Assembly: GCA_020633465.1 (NCBI GenBank)
Contig: JACKDN010000012.1
Location: 157,785 to 221,784, forward strand
Length of the DNA stretch: 64,000 bases
Source: Myxococcales bacterium
GTDB taxonomy: Bacteria > Myxococcota_A > Bradymonadia > UBA7976 > UBA1532
Direction of reading: 5' to 3'
A model generated the notes under the pieces. The model did no database searches. It saw only the letters and a list, made by a program, of their open reading frames with translations, and had not been told where the DNA came from. Positions 1-8,317 of the stretch are shown here, in pieces (the first letter of the stretch is position 1; each line of letters opens with the position of its first letter). A program made the translations under genes and the position numbers.

Positions 1-470
1 GCCTCATCGGCCTCGACTACGTCGGCCACGGCGTGCACCTGAGCATGGTGCGGTTGAACGACGTCCCCCCGCCTCCCCCGCCGGCGCCGGTGGTCACGAT
101 CTACGAGGCCGTGCCGCGCCCGGCCGCCGATCTCAACGGCGACGGCACCTTCGACAGCCGCGACGACGAGTCGGTGGTGCTGTCCAACGACGGCGACGCG
201 CCCGCCGATCTCAGCGGCTGGACGCTGGCCGACCGCGTGAAGGTGCGCTTCACCTTCCCCGACGGTGTCGTGATGCAGCCGGGCACCACCGTGGGTGTCT
301 ATGGCGGCGGCCAGCCGGTCGGCGCGTTCAACTACGCCGCGGGCGCCCTGGGCCTGAACGACACCGGCGACACGCTCACCCTGTTCGACGCCGACGGTAA
401 CGCCGTCGACCGCCTCGAGTGGGGCCCGGTGGCCGAGGGCGAGTCGGTCTACTTCGTCGGCGGACCGTGA
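1..470 (+). CDS. C-terminal part of a secreted protein with a lamin-tail domain
   Basis: The reading frame is open from the window edge to a TGA at 468-470, so only the C-terminus is present. An in-frame GTG at 33 is unlikely to be the start because coding sequence continues upstream. After a Pro-rich linker, the remaining ~125 residues match the lamin-tail domain pattern: 'DLNGDG', then 'DLSGWTLAD', 'FTFPDG', 'LGLNDTGDTLTLFD' and a closing 'VDRLEWG'. In bacteria this Ig-like fold usually sits at the C-terminus of secreted nucleases, proteases or other exported proteins. What the missing N-terminal part does cannot be seen. The domain call is based on family resemblance; the parent function is unknown. 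Confidence 0.75.
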   Translation, partial: LIGLDYVGHGVHLSMVRLNDVPPPPPPAPVVTIYEAVPRPAADLNGDGTFDSRDDESVVLSNDGDAPADLSGWTLADRVKVRFTFPDGVVMQPGTTVGVYGGGQPVGAFNYAAGALGLNDTGDTLTLFDADGNAVDRLEWGPVAEGESVYFVGGP

Positions 471-610
471 ACACCGCGGTCGGCTGCGCTCGCTGGCGCG
501 GTCAGTCGGCCGCCGTCACCTTCACGGCGGCCCCGATGGCCAGGGCGGCCCAGAGCAGGTCGTAGACGCTGAGCCGGCCGGGCCGGTGAGAGCGGAGAGG
601 GGGAGAGTGG

Positions 611-1120
611 ATGAGAGCCGTCTGGTGGATCGCGAGCGGGCTGGCGTGCGCGTCGATCGCGTGCGACACGGAGAAAGAACGGCCCGGACGGTCGGGTGAC
701 CGTGGCGTCACGGTGGACGCCGCCGCGGCCGGCGACGGAGGCGGCGATGTCGACGCCGCCGCCGACGGTGGACCCGACCAGGATCGCGGCGTCGAGCCGG
801 ACGGAACGCCCCCGGACGGCGGTGGATTGCCACCCGACGCGGGGGACGCCGGCGCCGGCATCGACATGGGGTCCGAGCCGTCCGACTTCGAGTGCCCCGC
901 CTGCGGCGCGAACGAGATGTGCTTCCAGTTCTACGACGGCACGTGCAGCGGGGGGCAGCCGCGCTGCATCCCGCGCGTCGAGGGCTGCGCGCCGCGCACG
1001 TGCACACTCGAGTGTCAGCAGGCCCTCTGCAGCGACGACGGCGTACCCTTCGCGTTCTGCGACCCCGGCCTTGGCTGTGGCGGCGAGGCCGAGGGCGCCT
1101 TCGTCTGCTACGGGCCCTGA
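611..1120 (+). CDS. Cys-rich lipoprotein of unknown function
   Basis: 169 residues. The N-terminus is a short hydrophobic signal ending in a lipobox 'SIAC' with the lipidated Cys at residue 18. An Asp/Gly/Pro-rich spacer (about residues 25-90) follows, then a C-terminal domain with many cysteines arranged as 'CPACG', 'CSGG', 'CTLEC' and 'CGG', which are probably disulfide-bonded outside the cytoplasm. A purine-rich stretch (GAGAGGGGGAGAG) lies just before the ATG and serves as ribosome binding site. It is convergent with the next gene, whose stop lies 14 bases away. I recognise no enzyme family. It belongs to the group of short Asp/Ala/Pro-linker lipoproteins common in this window. Confidence 0.75.
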   Translation: MRAVWWIASGLACASIACDTEKERPGRSGDRGVTVDAAAAGDGGGDVDAAADGGPDQDRGVEPDGTPPDGGGLPPDAGDAGAGIDMGSEPSDFECPACGANEMCFQFYDGTCSGGQPRCIPRVEGCAPRTCTLECQQALCSDDGVPFAFCDPGLGCGGEAEGAFVCYGP

Positions 1121-1133
1121 CCGGGCGTCGCGC

Positions 1134-2537
1134 TCAGTCGCGCGGCAGGCAGCGCCCGAACACCTCGAAGGTCAGGTCGGGCCGTCGGCTGTTGAGGCCG
1201 CAGACGTTCATTCTGCGGTTGTCGGGCCCGAAGGACTCCAGCTCCAGCTCGTCGGGCAGGACCGCGCCGCCGCCGACCGGGATGGTGCCGTCGGGGCAGG
1301 TGACGCCGCCGCAGTTGCCGCCGGGCAGGATGGTCGCCCGCTCTTCGACCTCGGTGATCGGCGGGACGTCGCGGGCGCAGGTGGCCTGGGCGGTGACCAT
1401 GCCCGCGGTGCCGCGGCCGATGAGGAAGAACCCCTCGGTCTCACCCTGCCGGAAGAAGCTGCGCCGACCGACCTTCCAGCCCAGCGGCCAGGCGCCGCCA
1501 CCGTGCAGCACGCGGTAGCCCTCGGGGCAGCGGACCTCGATCTGCGTGACGCCGTCCTGCCGCGCCGCCTGCTGCACCTCCACGCGCTCGATGGTCGCGC
1601 CCGGCGCCTCGGCACACAACGTGGTGAACGGCGTGTTGCGGGCGGCGCCTTCCGGCAGCTCGCCGACGAAGCAGCGCAGCCAGGTGTCGTCGTCCAGCGC
1701 CATGTCGGTGACCATGTCGTGCTCACCGCCGATGCCGCCCGAGCCGAACAAGGCGAAGGTGCCCGCGGGACAATCCCGCTCGAAGCAGTAGCGATCCTGC
1801 GTCAACGGGATCTCGATGTTGTCGCCCACCCATTGATAGGGGCCCAAGGGCTGCTTCACCTCGATGGTGGCCAGCGCGCCGCCGGGCGCGTCGGTCGCGT
1901 CGGCGAAGGCCGCCAGGGCGTCCTCGCAGTCGGGGAAGTCGAGGCGCTTCCAGGTGAGCGCGAGCCGGCCGGACTCGGCCGGCGCGGTGACCTGGCCGTC
2001 GACGCGATCGGTCACGCCGGCCAGCCCGGGCGAACCGTCGTAGAGGCATTGGACGCCCTCGCCGTTGACGCCGAGCACGATCTGGGCGCGGCAGCTCTCG
2101 CAGTCGGGGCCCTGGCGGATGGCGTAGTCGAAGGTGAGGCGGAACATGCGGCCGGCGAACACGATGTAGGCGTCGCCGGCCTCGTTCGGCTCGGCCTCGC
2201 GCACGCGCACGTTCGAGACGTCGACGCGATCGTCGGCGACGCCGGCGTCTTGGTCGGGGCCGCCGCCCGCGCCCGGATTGCCGCCCGCGCCCGGATTGCC
2301 GCCTGCGCCGGGCGTGCCGCCCGCGCCGGGCGTGGCGTCGGCGCGCCCTTCGTCGGGCACGCAGGCGTAGCCCGCGACCTGCGTGAAGGTGCAGACGAAG
2401 CCCGGCGCGCACGCCGCCACCGCCTGCCGGCAGTCGGCGGTCGCCTGCCCATCGCCCCCGTCGTCGTCACAGCCCGTCAGCGCCCATCCGCCGAACGCGA
2501 GCGTCGCCGCCCAGCCCCATCGAGTCCGCCCTGTCAT
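1134..2537 (-). CDS. Large lipoprotein with Gly/Pro-rich spacer, unknown function
   Basis: 467 residues from the ATG at 2537. A GGAG ribosome site lies seven bases upstream, which favours this start over an in-frame ATG at 2594. The signal peptide ends in lipobox 'ALTGC' (Cys 23). A short Cys-containing segment (about 30-60) is followed by a Gly-Ala-Gly-Gly-Thr/Asn-Pro repeat spacer (about 68-92) encoded by an 18-bp tandem repeat. The rest is a folded-looking, moderately Cys-rich domain with segments such as 'GTFALFGSGG' and 'TILPGGNCGG'. No catalytic motif is visible. It probably sits on the cell surface or in the periplasm. Confidence 0.7.
   Translation of the reverse strand: MTGRTRWGWAATLAFGGWALTGCDDDGGDGQATADCRQAVAACAPGFVCTFTQVAGYACVPDEGRADATPGAGGTPGAGGNPGAGGNPGAGGGPDQDAGVADDRVDVSNVRVREAEPNEAGDAYIVFAGRMFRLTFDYAIRQGPDCESCRAQIVLGVNGEGVQCLYDGSPGLAGVTDRVDGQVTAPAESGRLALTWKRLDFPDCEDALAAFADATDAPGGALATIEVKQPLGPYQWVGDNIEIPLTQDRYCFERDCPAGTFALFGSGGIGGEHDMVTDMALDDDTWLRCFVGELPEGAARNTPFTTLCAEAPGATIERVEVQQAARQDGVTQIEVRCPEGYRVLHGGGAWPLGWKVGRRSFFRQGETEGFFLIGRGTAGMVTAQATCARDVPPITEVEERATILPGGNCGGVTCPDGTIPVGGGAVLPDELELESFGPDNRRMNVCGLNSRRPDLTFEVFGRCLPRD
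2263..2334. repeat. 18-bp tandem repeat, four copies
   Basis: Four consecutive 18-bp units, two of CCGCCCGCGCCCGGATTG followed by two variants ending GGGCGTG. They lie in frame inside the lipoprotein gene and encode the Gly/Pro/Ala spacer. Copy-number change would alter spacer length without shifting frame. Confidence 0.85.
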
Positions 2538-2607
2538 CTGATCGCTCCGCGTTCGTCGAGCCGCACCATGCCGCACGGAGCGGAGCCACGACAACGGCGG
2601 TCGCAGC

Positions 2608-3114
2608 TCAGGCGGCCTCGGCCGGCGCCACCTCGCGGTCGCCGAGCCGCCCGGCGGCGGTCTTCAGGCGACCCTCGGCCGGCACGCGCGGCCCGACCTT
2701 GCCCAGCCCGAACGCGGGCATGTGGTGGTACACGCACTCGTAGGTGCCCGGCTCGACCACGTAGGTCTCGTGCCAGATGCCCACCGCGCCGCCGAGCCCC
2801 CAGCGACGGATCCACTGGCGCCAGGCCGGCACGTGCTGCCGCCCCTTGTCGTGGGCGTAGCGCTGCAGGTCGTCGTGCGAGCGCCAATACTGCACGGCCA
2901 GCGTCGTGCGGCCGCCGTAGGACTCGAAGGCCATCAGGCCGCTGTCCGGATCGCTCTGCAGCTCGCGCATCATGCGACCCATGGCGCGGGCCACGGCCCA
3001 GACGATCGGCACCAGCCACCATTTGTTGATGCGCGCGCCGATGAGGAAGACGACGAAGCCTTCGTCGCGGTCGACGGTCAGGCGGCGGGGATCGACGGGG
3101 TTCTCGGTCTGCAT
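2608..3114 (-). CDS. DUF4188-type protein
   Basis: 168 residues from the ATG at 3114; an in-frame ATG at 3150 would sit inside the promoter. The protein shows the DUF4188 pattern: an N-terminal 'GARINKWW' stretch, 'VQYWRSHDDLQRYA' in the middle, and 'WHETYVVEPGTYECVYHHMP' near the C-terminus. Some members are annotated as monooxygenase-like or as resembling aldoxime dehydratases, but the reaction is not established, so I leave it as a family call. It is transcribed divergently from a TetR regulator with 108 bases between the start codons. A promoter and operator-like palindromes lie in that gap, so TetR control is likely. Confidence 0.8.
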   Translation of the reverse strand: MQTENPVDPRRLTVDRDEGFVVFLIGARINKWWLVPIVWAVARAMGRMMRELQSDPDSGLMAFESYGGRTTLAVQYWRSHDDLQRYAHDKGRQHVPAWRQWIRRWGLGGAVGIWHETYVVEPGTYECVYHHMPAFGLGKVGPRVPAEGRLKTAAGRLGDREVAPAEAA

Positions 3115-3149
3115 GGCGGGCTCCGTCCGGTGTTGATGTTGACAGTGCA

Positions 3150-3178
3150 AACTTAGGGGCTGAAGTAGACGGCGTCAA
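3150..3178 (-). promoter_or_regulatory. Predicted sigma-70 promoter of the DUF4188 gene
   Basis: Reading leftward, TTGACG (3173-3178) is followed after 17 bases by TAAGTT (3150-3155), close to the consensus -35 and -10. The -35 is embedded in one arm of an inverted repeat (GATGTTGAC at 3135-3143 and GTCAACATC at 3174-3182), so a bound regulator would block it. The start codon is 36 bases downstream of the -10. Confidence 0.55.
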
Positions 3179-3185
3179 CATCGAA

Positions 3186-3202
3186 TGTTGCCAGCGGCAA
3201 CA
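3186..3202. promoter_or_regulatory. Palindromic operator candidate for the adjacent TetR
   Basis: TGTTGCC and GGCAACA form a perfect 7-bp inverted repeat around a 3-base centre, 20 bases before the TetR start codon. With the 9-bp repeat at 3135-3143/3174-3182 it makes the divergent gap rich in dyad symmetry, which is typical of autoregulated TetR loci. Confidence 0.5.
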
Positions 3203-3222
3203 CGGCGGCCCACACTGCGCCC

Positions 3223-3822
3223 ATGACGCGCCGAAAGAAGACCGACGACACGTACCACCACGGCGATCTGCGCGACGCCCTGCTCGAGGTCGCCGCCGAG
3301 GTGGTCGCCGAGCGGGGCCTGCAGGGGCTCAGCATTCGCGAGTGCGCCCGCCGCGTGGGCGTCAGCCACGCCGCGCCGTACCGGCACTTCGCCGACAAGA
3401 ACGCGCTGGTCTACGCCCTGGCGCAGCAGGGCTTCGAGTGGCTGGCCGCCGCGGGGCGCGCCGCGATGCACGGCCTCGACGATCCGCGCGATCGGCTCGA
3501 CGCGTACGGCGCCGCCTACGCGCGCTTCGCGTTCGAGCATCCGGTGCACCACCGCATCATGTTCGCCAGCGAGATCGAGGTGCCCGAGGGCGCCGAGAAG
3601 TCCGACGCGGGCGCCTTCGACCTGCTGGTCGAAGCGGCCGCCGCGGTCGCCGGCCCCGATCAGGATCCCGAGCTGGCCGCCGTCGCCGCGTGGGCGCTGC
3701 CGCACGGGCTGGCCATGCTGGTGCTCGACGGGCGCATCCCCACCGAGAAGGCGGGCACCGGCGATCAGGTCGAGGCGTTGGCACGAAGGCTGTTCGCGAT
3801 GTGGCGCGGCCCGCTCGGATAG
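3223..3822 (+). CDS. TetR-family transcriptional regulator
   Basis: 199 residues. The N-terminal helix-turn-helix is clear: 'SIRECARRVGVSHAAPYRHF' with the usual 'ADKNALVYALA' after it, preceded by 'HGDLRDALLEVAAEVVAERG'. The C-terminal half is the variable ligand-binding and dimerisation region. It is divergent to the DUF4188 gene, with operator-like palindromes between them, so it most likely represses both itself and that gene in response to an unknown small molecule. The VOC gene 90 bases downstream on the same strand might be part of the same response. Confidence 0.9.
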   Translation: MTRRKKTDDTYHHGDLRDALLEVAAEVVAERGLQGLSIRECARRVGVSHAAPYRHFADKNALVYALAQQGFEWLAAAGRAAMHGLDDPRDRLDAYGAAYARFAFEHPVHHRIMFASEIEVPEGAEKSDAGAFDLLVEAAAAVAGPDQDPELAAVAAWALPHGLAMLVLDGRIPTEKAGTGDQVEALARRLFAMWRGPLG

Positions 3823-3909
3823 CCGGCCCGCGACGATTCGCCCGGTGATCCCTTGTCAGCCCATCCCAGGCGCGCTCTCATCCCCGCACACCACCCGCGG
3901 AGGGACGAC

Positions 3910-4665
3910 ATGAGCACCAAGGGCCTGAACGACTTCGTCTGGTACGACCTGCAGACCCCCGATCCCAAGGCCGCCATCGGCTTCTACTCCAAGCTGTTCG
4001 GCTGGACGCCGCAGGGCGAGCCCGACAGCGGGCACGTCGGCTGGAACAACGGTGAGAACCACTTCGGCGGCATCGGCACGCCGCAGGCCGGGGTGCCCGC
4101 TCACTGGCTGGGCTACGTCGAGACCGACGCCCTCGAGGGCACCGTCGAGCGCGCGAAGAAGATGGGCGCCAAGGTGTTCGCCGGCCCGATGTCGATCGGC
4201 GAGGGCGGCGACATCGCCGTGGTGGCCGATCCGCAGGGCGCGGCGATCGGCCTGTACCAGGGCGGCAAGGGCCACGAGGGCTGGGAGCCCCGCAAGACCG
4301 AGCCCGGCGACGTCGGCTGGGCCGAGCTGGGCACCTCGGACATCGACGGCGCCCGGGCCTTCTACGGCGAGTGCTTCGGCTGGAAGACCGGCCAGTCGAT
4401 GCAGATGCAGCACGGCGTCTACCACATGGTGATGAAGGGCGAGACGTCCATCGCCGGCCTCTACACCAAGCCCGCCGACATGCCGGTGTCCGCCTGGACC
4501 TTCTACATCAACGTCAACGACGTCGACGAGACGGTGGCCAAGGCGAAGGCCCTGGGCGGCAAGCTGCTGGTCGGCCCGCAGACCGTGCCCGACATGGTCA
4601 CCTTCGCCATCCTCACCGATCCCCAGGGCGCGACCTTCGGTGTCGCGAAGTCGCTGGGCGGCTGA
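3910..4665 (+). CDS. VOC-superfamily protein with two glyoxalase-type domains
   Basis: 251 residues from the ATG at 3910, chosen because GGAGGGAC lies directly upstream and the conserved fold begins at once ('FVWYDLQTPDPKAAIGFYSKLFGW'). The second copy of the same pattern starts near residue 137 ('GDVGWAELGTSDIDGARAFY'). Each half has beta-alpha-beta-beta-beta character and ends in 'DPQGA'. Two-domain proteins of this type are usually annotated as glyoxalase/bleomycin-resistance or extradiol-dioxygenase relatives. Metal ligands and substrate cannot be fixed from sequence. It is a cytosolic protein with no signal peptide. Confidence 0.85.
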   Translation: MSTKGLNDFVWYDLQTPDPKAAIGFYSKLFGWTPQGEPDSGHVGWNNGENHFGGIGTPQAGVPAHWLGYVETDALEGTVERAKKMGAKVFAGPMSIGEGGDIAVVADPQGAAIGLYQGGKGHEGWEPRKTEPGDVGWAELGTSDIDGARAFYGECFGWKTGQSMQMQHGVYHMVMKGETSIAGLYTKPADMPVSAWTFYINVNDVDETVAKAKALGGKLLVGPQTVPDMVTFAILTDPQGATFGVAKSLGG

Positions 4666-4725
4666 GCGAACGGGCGACCGACCGACGCGCGGTGGCCGGC
4701 GCCGCGTCGCGGGTCCGGCCCCGGG

Positions 4726-6567
4726 TCAGTCGCCGGCCTTTTGGCGCATCGCCTTCGTCAGCGCGCGGCGCGCGTCGTCGAAGTCGGCCCAGGGATTCGC
4801 CGACGGCAGGCCGTCGCGGAGGACGTCGAGCAGGGCCACCTTCGCCGGGCCCTCGGCGGTCGGGTCGAGCGCGCTCCAGGCGATGGGCCAGGCGACGGGG
4901 GCGCCGGGGCGGGCGCGGGGGGAGTAGCTGGCGATGGCGGTGGCGCCGCGGCCGTTGCGCAGATAGTCGATGAAGACTCGGCCCTCGCGGCGCTGCTTGG
5001 ACAGCTTGTCGGTGTAGCGGGACGGGTCGCGGCGGGCGAAGCCGCGCGCGACGTCGTGGGCGAAGGTCTTCACCTCGTCCCAGGTGCTGCGCCGCTCGAT
5101 GGGGCTCACGACGTGCAGGCCCTTGCCGCCGGTGAGGCGCAGGAACGCACCGAGGCCCAACGCCTCGAGGTGCTGGCGCAGCGCGCGGGCCAGCTCGACC
5201 ACCTGCGACCAGCCCACGTCGGGGCTGGGATCGAGGTCGAAGACGATCTGATCGGGGCGATCCAGCCGATCGGCGCGGGCGCCCCAGACGTGCAGCTCGA
5301 GCGTTCCGAGCTGCGCCAGCGAGACGACGCCGGCCAGATCGTCCACCACCAGGTACGCGTCGCCGTCCTCGTCGACCACCTGTCCCAGGGTGTCGGGCGT
5401 GCCGCGCCCCGGGTGCTTCTGAAAGAAGCAGTCTTCGCCGCGCCCGTCGGGGCACCGCACCAGGCTCAGCGGTCGGCCCGCGAGACCGGGCAGCAGGCGG
5501 GCGGCGACCCGCTCGAGGTAGCGCGCCACGTCGAGCTTGGTCACCTCGGCGTCGGGGAACAGCACCTTGTCCGGGTGGCTCAGTCGGACACCGGCGACCA
5601 CGGGCGGGCCTTGCGGGCGGGCCATCTTCTCCTCCTCCCATCCTTCGAACACGGCGTGCCGCAGGCGCCCGGTGTCGGTCCAGCCCGCGAAGCGGACCGT
5701 CGCGCGCAGCCTTGGGTGCACCCAGCGCACGTCGCACGCGTCGGGCGGATCGTGCACCGGCGGCGCGTCGCGGCGCAGCGCGTCGAGCCGGACGCGAACG
5801 CTGGCGAGCGTCGCCTGGTCGAACCCGGTGCCCACCTTGCCGGCGTACCACAGGCCGTCGTCGTCGCGGGACGCCAGCAGCAGCGCCCCGAAGCCGGCGC
5901 GCCCGCCGCGCGGATCGCTGAAGCCGACCACGGGCAGCGTCGCGCGCCGCAGGCACCGCACCTTGCGCCAGTCGGGGCTGCGACGGCCTCGATAGGGCGC
6001 GGCCACTCGCTTGCTGACGATGCCTTCGAGGCCCAGCGCGCACGCTTCGCGCAGGACCGCGTCGCCCGGCGCCCGGAAGTGCTCGACCAGGCGGAGGGCG
6101 TCGGGGGGCGCGTCGGTCAGCAGCGCGCGCAACGCTCTCTTTCGCTCGCTCAACGGCGCGTCGCGCAGATCGTCCGGCCCCACGAACAGCAGGTCGAAGG
6201 CGTAGAGGAGCGATCGATGGTCGACGCGCGAGAGGGATCGCTGCAGGGCGCCGAAGTCGCTGCGTCCCTGCGCGTCGAGGCGCACCAGCTCGCCGTCCAG
6301 GGCCAGCCGCGCGGCGGGCAAGCGCGCGACGGCGGCGGCGACGCGAGGCAGCCGATCGGTCCAGTCCAGGCCGCCGCGGGTCAGCAGGCGGACGGCGTCG
6401 CCCTCCTTGCGCGCCAACATCCGATACCCGTCCAGCTTGATCTCGTGCAGCCACTCGTCACCCGTCGGCGGCGCGTCCACGGGCGTGGCGAGCTGCAACG
6501 CGATGGACGCGGGGAGCGATGGGGTCACCGCGCCGTCCACCGCCTCCGCTGTCGCCGGCCGCCCCAT
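4726..6567 (-). CDS. ligD: ATP-dependent DNA ligase LigD, ligase-polymerase architecture
   Basis: 613 residues. The N-terminal half is an ATP-dependent ligase: 'EIKLDGYR' with catalytic Lys 44, 'LDGELV', 'YAFDLLFV', 'EGIVSKR' and 'WRKVR' as successive nucleotidyltransferase motifs, then an OB fold. The C-terminal half, from about residue 340, is the LigD primase-polymerase domain: 'LSHPDKVLFPD', 'IVFDLDPSP' with the metal-binding aspartates, and 'RLTGGKGLHVV'. There is no 3'-phosphoesterase domain, so this is the LIG-POL layout rather than the three-domain forms. It is last in an operon with two Ku genes (3-base gap to the preceding one) and would seal Ku-bridged double-strand breaks by non-homologous end joining. 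Confidence 0.95.
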   Translation of the reverse strand: MGRPATAEAVDGAVTPSLPASIALQLATPVDAPPTGDEWLHEIKLDGYRMLARKEGDAVRLLTRGGLDWTDRLPRVAAAVARLPAARLALDGELVRLDAQGRSDFGALQRSLSRVDHRSLLYAFDLLFVGPDDLRDAPLSERKRALRALLTDAPPDALRLVEHFRAPGDAVLREACALGLEGIVSKRVAAPYRGRRSPDWRKVRCLRRATLPVVGFSDPRGGRAGFGALLLASRDDDGLWYAGKVGTGFDQATLASVRVRLDALRRDAPPVHDPPDACDVRWVHPRLRATVRFAGWTDTGRLRHAVFEGWEEEKMARPQGPPVVAGVRLSHPDKVLFPDAEVTKLDVARYLERVAARLLPGLAGRPLSLVRCPDGRGEDCFFQKHPGRGTPDTLGQVVDEDGDAYLVVDDLAGVVSLAQLGTLELHVWGARADRLDRPDQIVFDLDPSPDVGWSQVVELARALRQHLEALGLGAFLRLTGGKGLHVVSPIERRSTWDEVKTFAHDVARGFARRDPSRYTDKLSKQRREGRVFIDYLRNGRGATAIASYSPRARPGAPVAWPIAWSALDPTAEGPAKVALLDVLRDGLPSANPWADFDDARRALTKAMRQKAGD

Positions 6568-6570
6568 CGC

Positions 6571-7524
6571 TCAGCTCGCCAACGCGTCGACGAGCTGATC
6601 CTTGCTCATCCCGCTGCGGCCCTCGATGCCGCGTCTCTTGGCTCGCTCGTACAGCTCGCTCTTGGTCAGCTCGCTCAGCTTCGGCGCCGCGTTCGTCTGG
6701 CCGCCCAGGCGCTCGCGCAGCAGGTCGACGATGTCGACCACGTCGCCGCCGCCCCCCTCGTCCGTGTCCTCGTCGGCGTCCGCGGCGACCTCGGTGTCCA
6801 CCACGTCCTGGCCCTGTCGCGCCTTCTCCTCGGCCAGCGCACGCAGGGCCTCGGCGCCCACGTCGCTCAGCTCGGCCGGGTCGATCCCCTCGGCGGCGAG
6901 CGCGCGGATCGCGCGGCGCATGGCCTTCACCTGATCCGTCTTCGCCTCGGCCGGCGCCGGCAGACCGACGTCGTCGGCCGATCGCAGCTCGTCCGCCGTG
7001 CGCAGCGTCTCGGCGCGCAGGATGCCGTTCTGCGCGAAGAGGGCGATCAGGTAGGAGCGTCCCCGCATCACGAACGCGGCGATGCCCACCCGATCGGTGC
7101 GCTCCATCGTGGCCGCCAGCAAGCGATAGGGCTTGCTCACCTCGTCGGGCGGCAGCAGGAAGTACGCGCGGTCGCACAGCAGCGGGTCGAGCGCGTCGCG
7201 CGGCACGAAGCGTTGCAGGTCGATCTCCCGGGTGCGTTCGGGCTGCAGCGCGTCGAGCTCGTCCTCGGTGACGGTGACGAACTGGCCGTCGGTGTACTCG
7301 TAGCCCCGCACGATGTCGTCGCGGTCGATGGGCTGGTCGTCGGCCGAACACACGTAGCGCCGCCGCAGCGGCCGCCCGGCGGGGCTCAGCGCGCGCAGCG
7401 ACACCCGGCTCGAGCGCAGGGCGGTGAACAGCTCGACGGGGATGCTGACCAGCCCGAAGGTGACCGTGCCCGACCAGAACGGGCGCAGGCCGCGCGGGCG
7501 CCTCGGAGCGTTCTTCTTCGGCAT
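6571..7524 (-). CDS. ku: Ku protein with C-terminal SAP/Rho-N-like segment
   Basis: 317 residues. The bacterial Ku core starts at 'RPFWSGTVTFGLVSIPVELF' and contains 'YEYTDGQFVTVTEDEL', 'FVPRDALDPLLCDRAYFLLP' and 'RSYLIALF'. After the core there is an acidic linker rich in Asp/Glu (about 255-280), then a helical tail 'LTKSELYERAKRR' and 'MSKDQLVDAL' that looks like a SAP or Rho-N DNA-binding motif. Ku encircles DNA ends and recruits LigD. It is encoded four bases after the second Ku gene and three before ligD, so the three are co-expressed. Confidence 0.95.
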   Translation of the reverse strand: MPKKNAPRRPRGLRPFWSGTVTFGLVSIPVELFTALRSSRVSLRALSPAGRPLRRRYVCSADDQPIDRDDIVRGYEYTDGQFVTVTEDELDALQPERTREIDLQRFVPRDALDPLLCDRAYFLLPPDEVSKPYRLLAATMERTDRVGIAAFVMRGRSYLIALFAQNGILRAETLRTADELRSADDVGLPAPAEAKTDQVKAMRRAIRALAAEGIDPAELSDVGAEALRALAEEKARQGQDVVDTEVAADADEDTDEGGGGDVVDIVDLLRERLGGQTNAAPKLSELTKSELYERAKRRGIEGRSGMSKDQLVDALAS

Positions 7525-7528
7525 CGTC

Positions 7529-8317
7529 TCAACCTCCCTTCGCTGCCTTCAGGCTGGCCTCCAGCGCGTCGGCCAGCGACGCCGCCGGGGGCGCGGCCTC
7601 GGCGACCTCGGGCAGCTCGACCTCGTCGCCGGCGATCTTGGCGTCGATGTGCGATCGCAGCCGCGCCTGATAGGTGTCTTCGAAGGCGGCCGGGTCGAAG
7701 GGCCCCTCGAGCGCGCTCACCAGCTGCTCGGCGAGGGCCACCTCGCGATCGTCCGGCGCGCGCCCCTCGGGCGCCTCGACCGCGTCCTCGGGCACCACCT
7801 CCTCGGCGTGGCGCAGCTGCACCAGCACCAGGCGGCGGTCCCGCACCCGCAGCGCGCCCTGGTATCGCTTCTTGCGCATCACCCATCGCGCCACACCGAC
7901 CCGATCCTCGGCCTCGAGGGCCTCGACCAGCGCGGCGTACGCGGCGGCGCTGCCCGCGGCGTCGGCGTCCGGCCCCAGCCACCACGCCCGGTCGTACCAC
8001 CGCGCGTCGATGGCGCCGGGCGGCACGAAGCGCAGCAGCTCGATGTCCCGGGACGGGGGCGGCTCGAGCGCGTCGAGATCCGTCTCGTCGAGCATCACGA
8101 ACCGCCCCGGCTCGATCTCGAGCCCCTTCCGGATGTCCGCGTGCTCGACGGGCTGGTCGCCCTGCGGATCGACCATCTGCTGGCGCACCGGCTGATGGTC
8201 GGCGGCGTGCAGCAGGCGGAAGTGCACGGCCTGCCGCTGGAGCGCCGAGTACAGCTTGACGGCGACGCGCTGGTCACCCAGGCGAAGCACCCCTTTCCAC
8301 ATCGCGCGGGCGCTCAC
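7529..8317 (-). CDS. ku: Second Ku protein
   Basis: 262 residues from a GTG at 8317, chosen because Ku proteins begin with a 'ARAxWKG' stretch and here 'SARAMWKGVLRLG' follows directly. The GTG overlaps the TGA of the upstream small gene (GTGA), a translational-coupling arrangement. The Ku core is present ('KGLEIEPGRFVMLDETDLDAL', 'IELLRFVPPGAIDARWYDRAWWL', 'RVRDRRLVLVQLRH'). It diverges strongly from its neighbour and lacks the SAP-like tail, so it is probably not a recent duplicate; the two may form a heterodimer. ATG at 8302 is a less likely alternative start. Confidence 0.92.
   Translation of the reverse strand: MSARAMWKGVLRLGDQRVAVKLYSALQRQAVHFRLLHAADHQPVRQQMVDPQGDQPVEHADIRKGLEIEPGRFVMLDETDLDALEPPPSRDIELLRFVPPGAIDARWYDRAWWLGPDADAAGSAAAYAALVEALEAEDRVGVARWVMRKKRYQGALRVRDRRLVLVQLRHAEEVVPEDAVEAPEGRAPDDREVALAEQLVSALEGPFDPAAFEDTYQARLRSHIDAKIAGDEVELPEVAEAAPPAASLADALEASLKAAKGG

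Noticed and set aside
502..867. Minus-strand frame over the first lipoprotein gene
   Set aside because: Pro/Ser-rich shadow of the plus-strand lipoprotein gene, which has a lipobox and a ribosome site.
4741..8259. A 1172-residue plus-strand open frame
   Set aside because: It is antisense to ligD and both Ku genes, has Arg/Ala/Gly-rich composition typical of shadow frames in GC-rich DNA, and has no recognisable domain.
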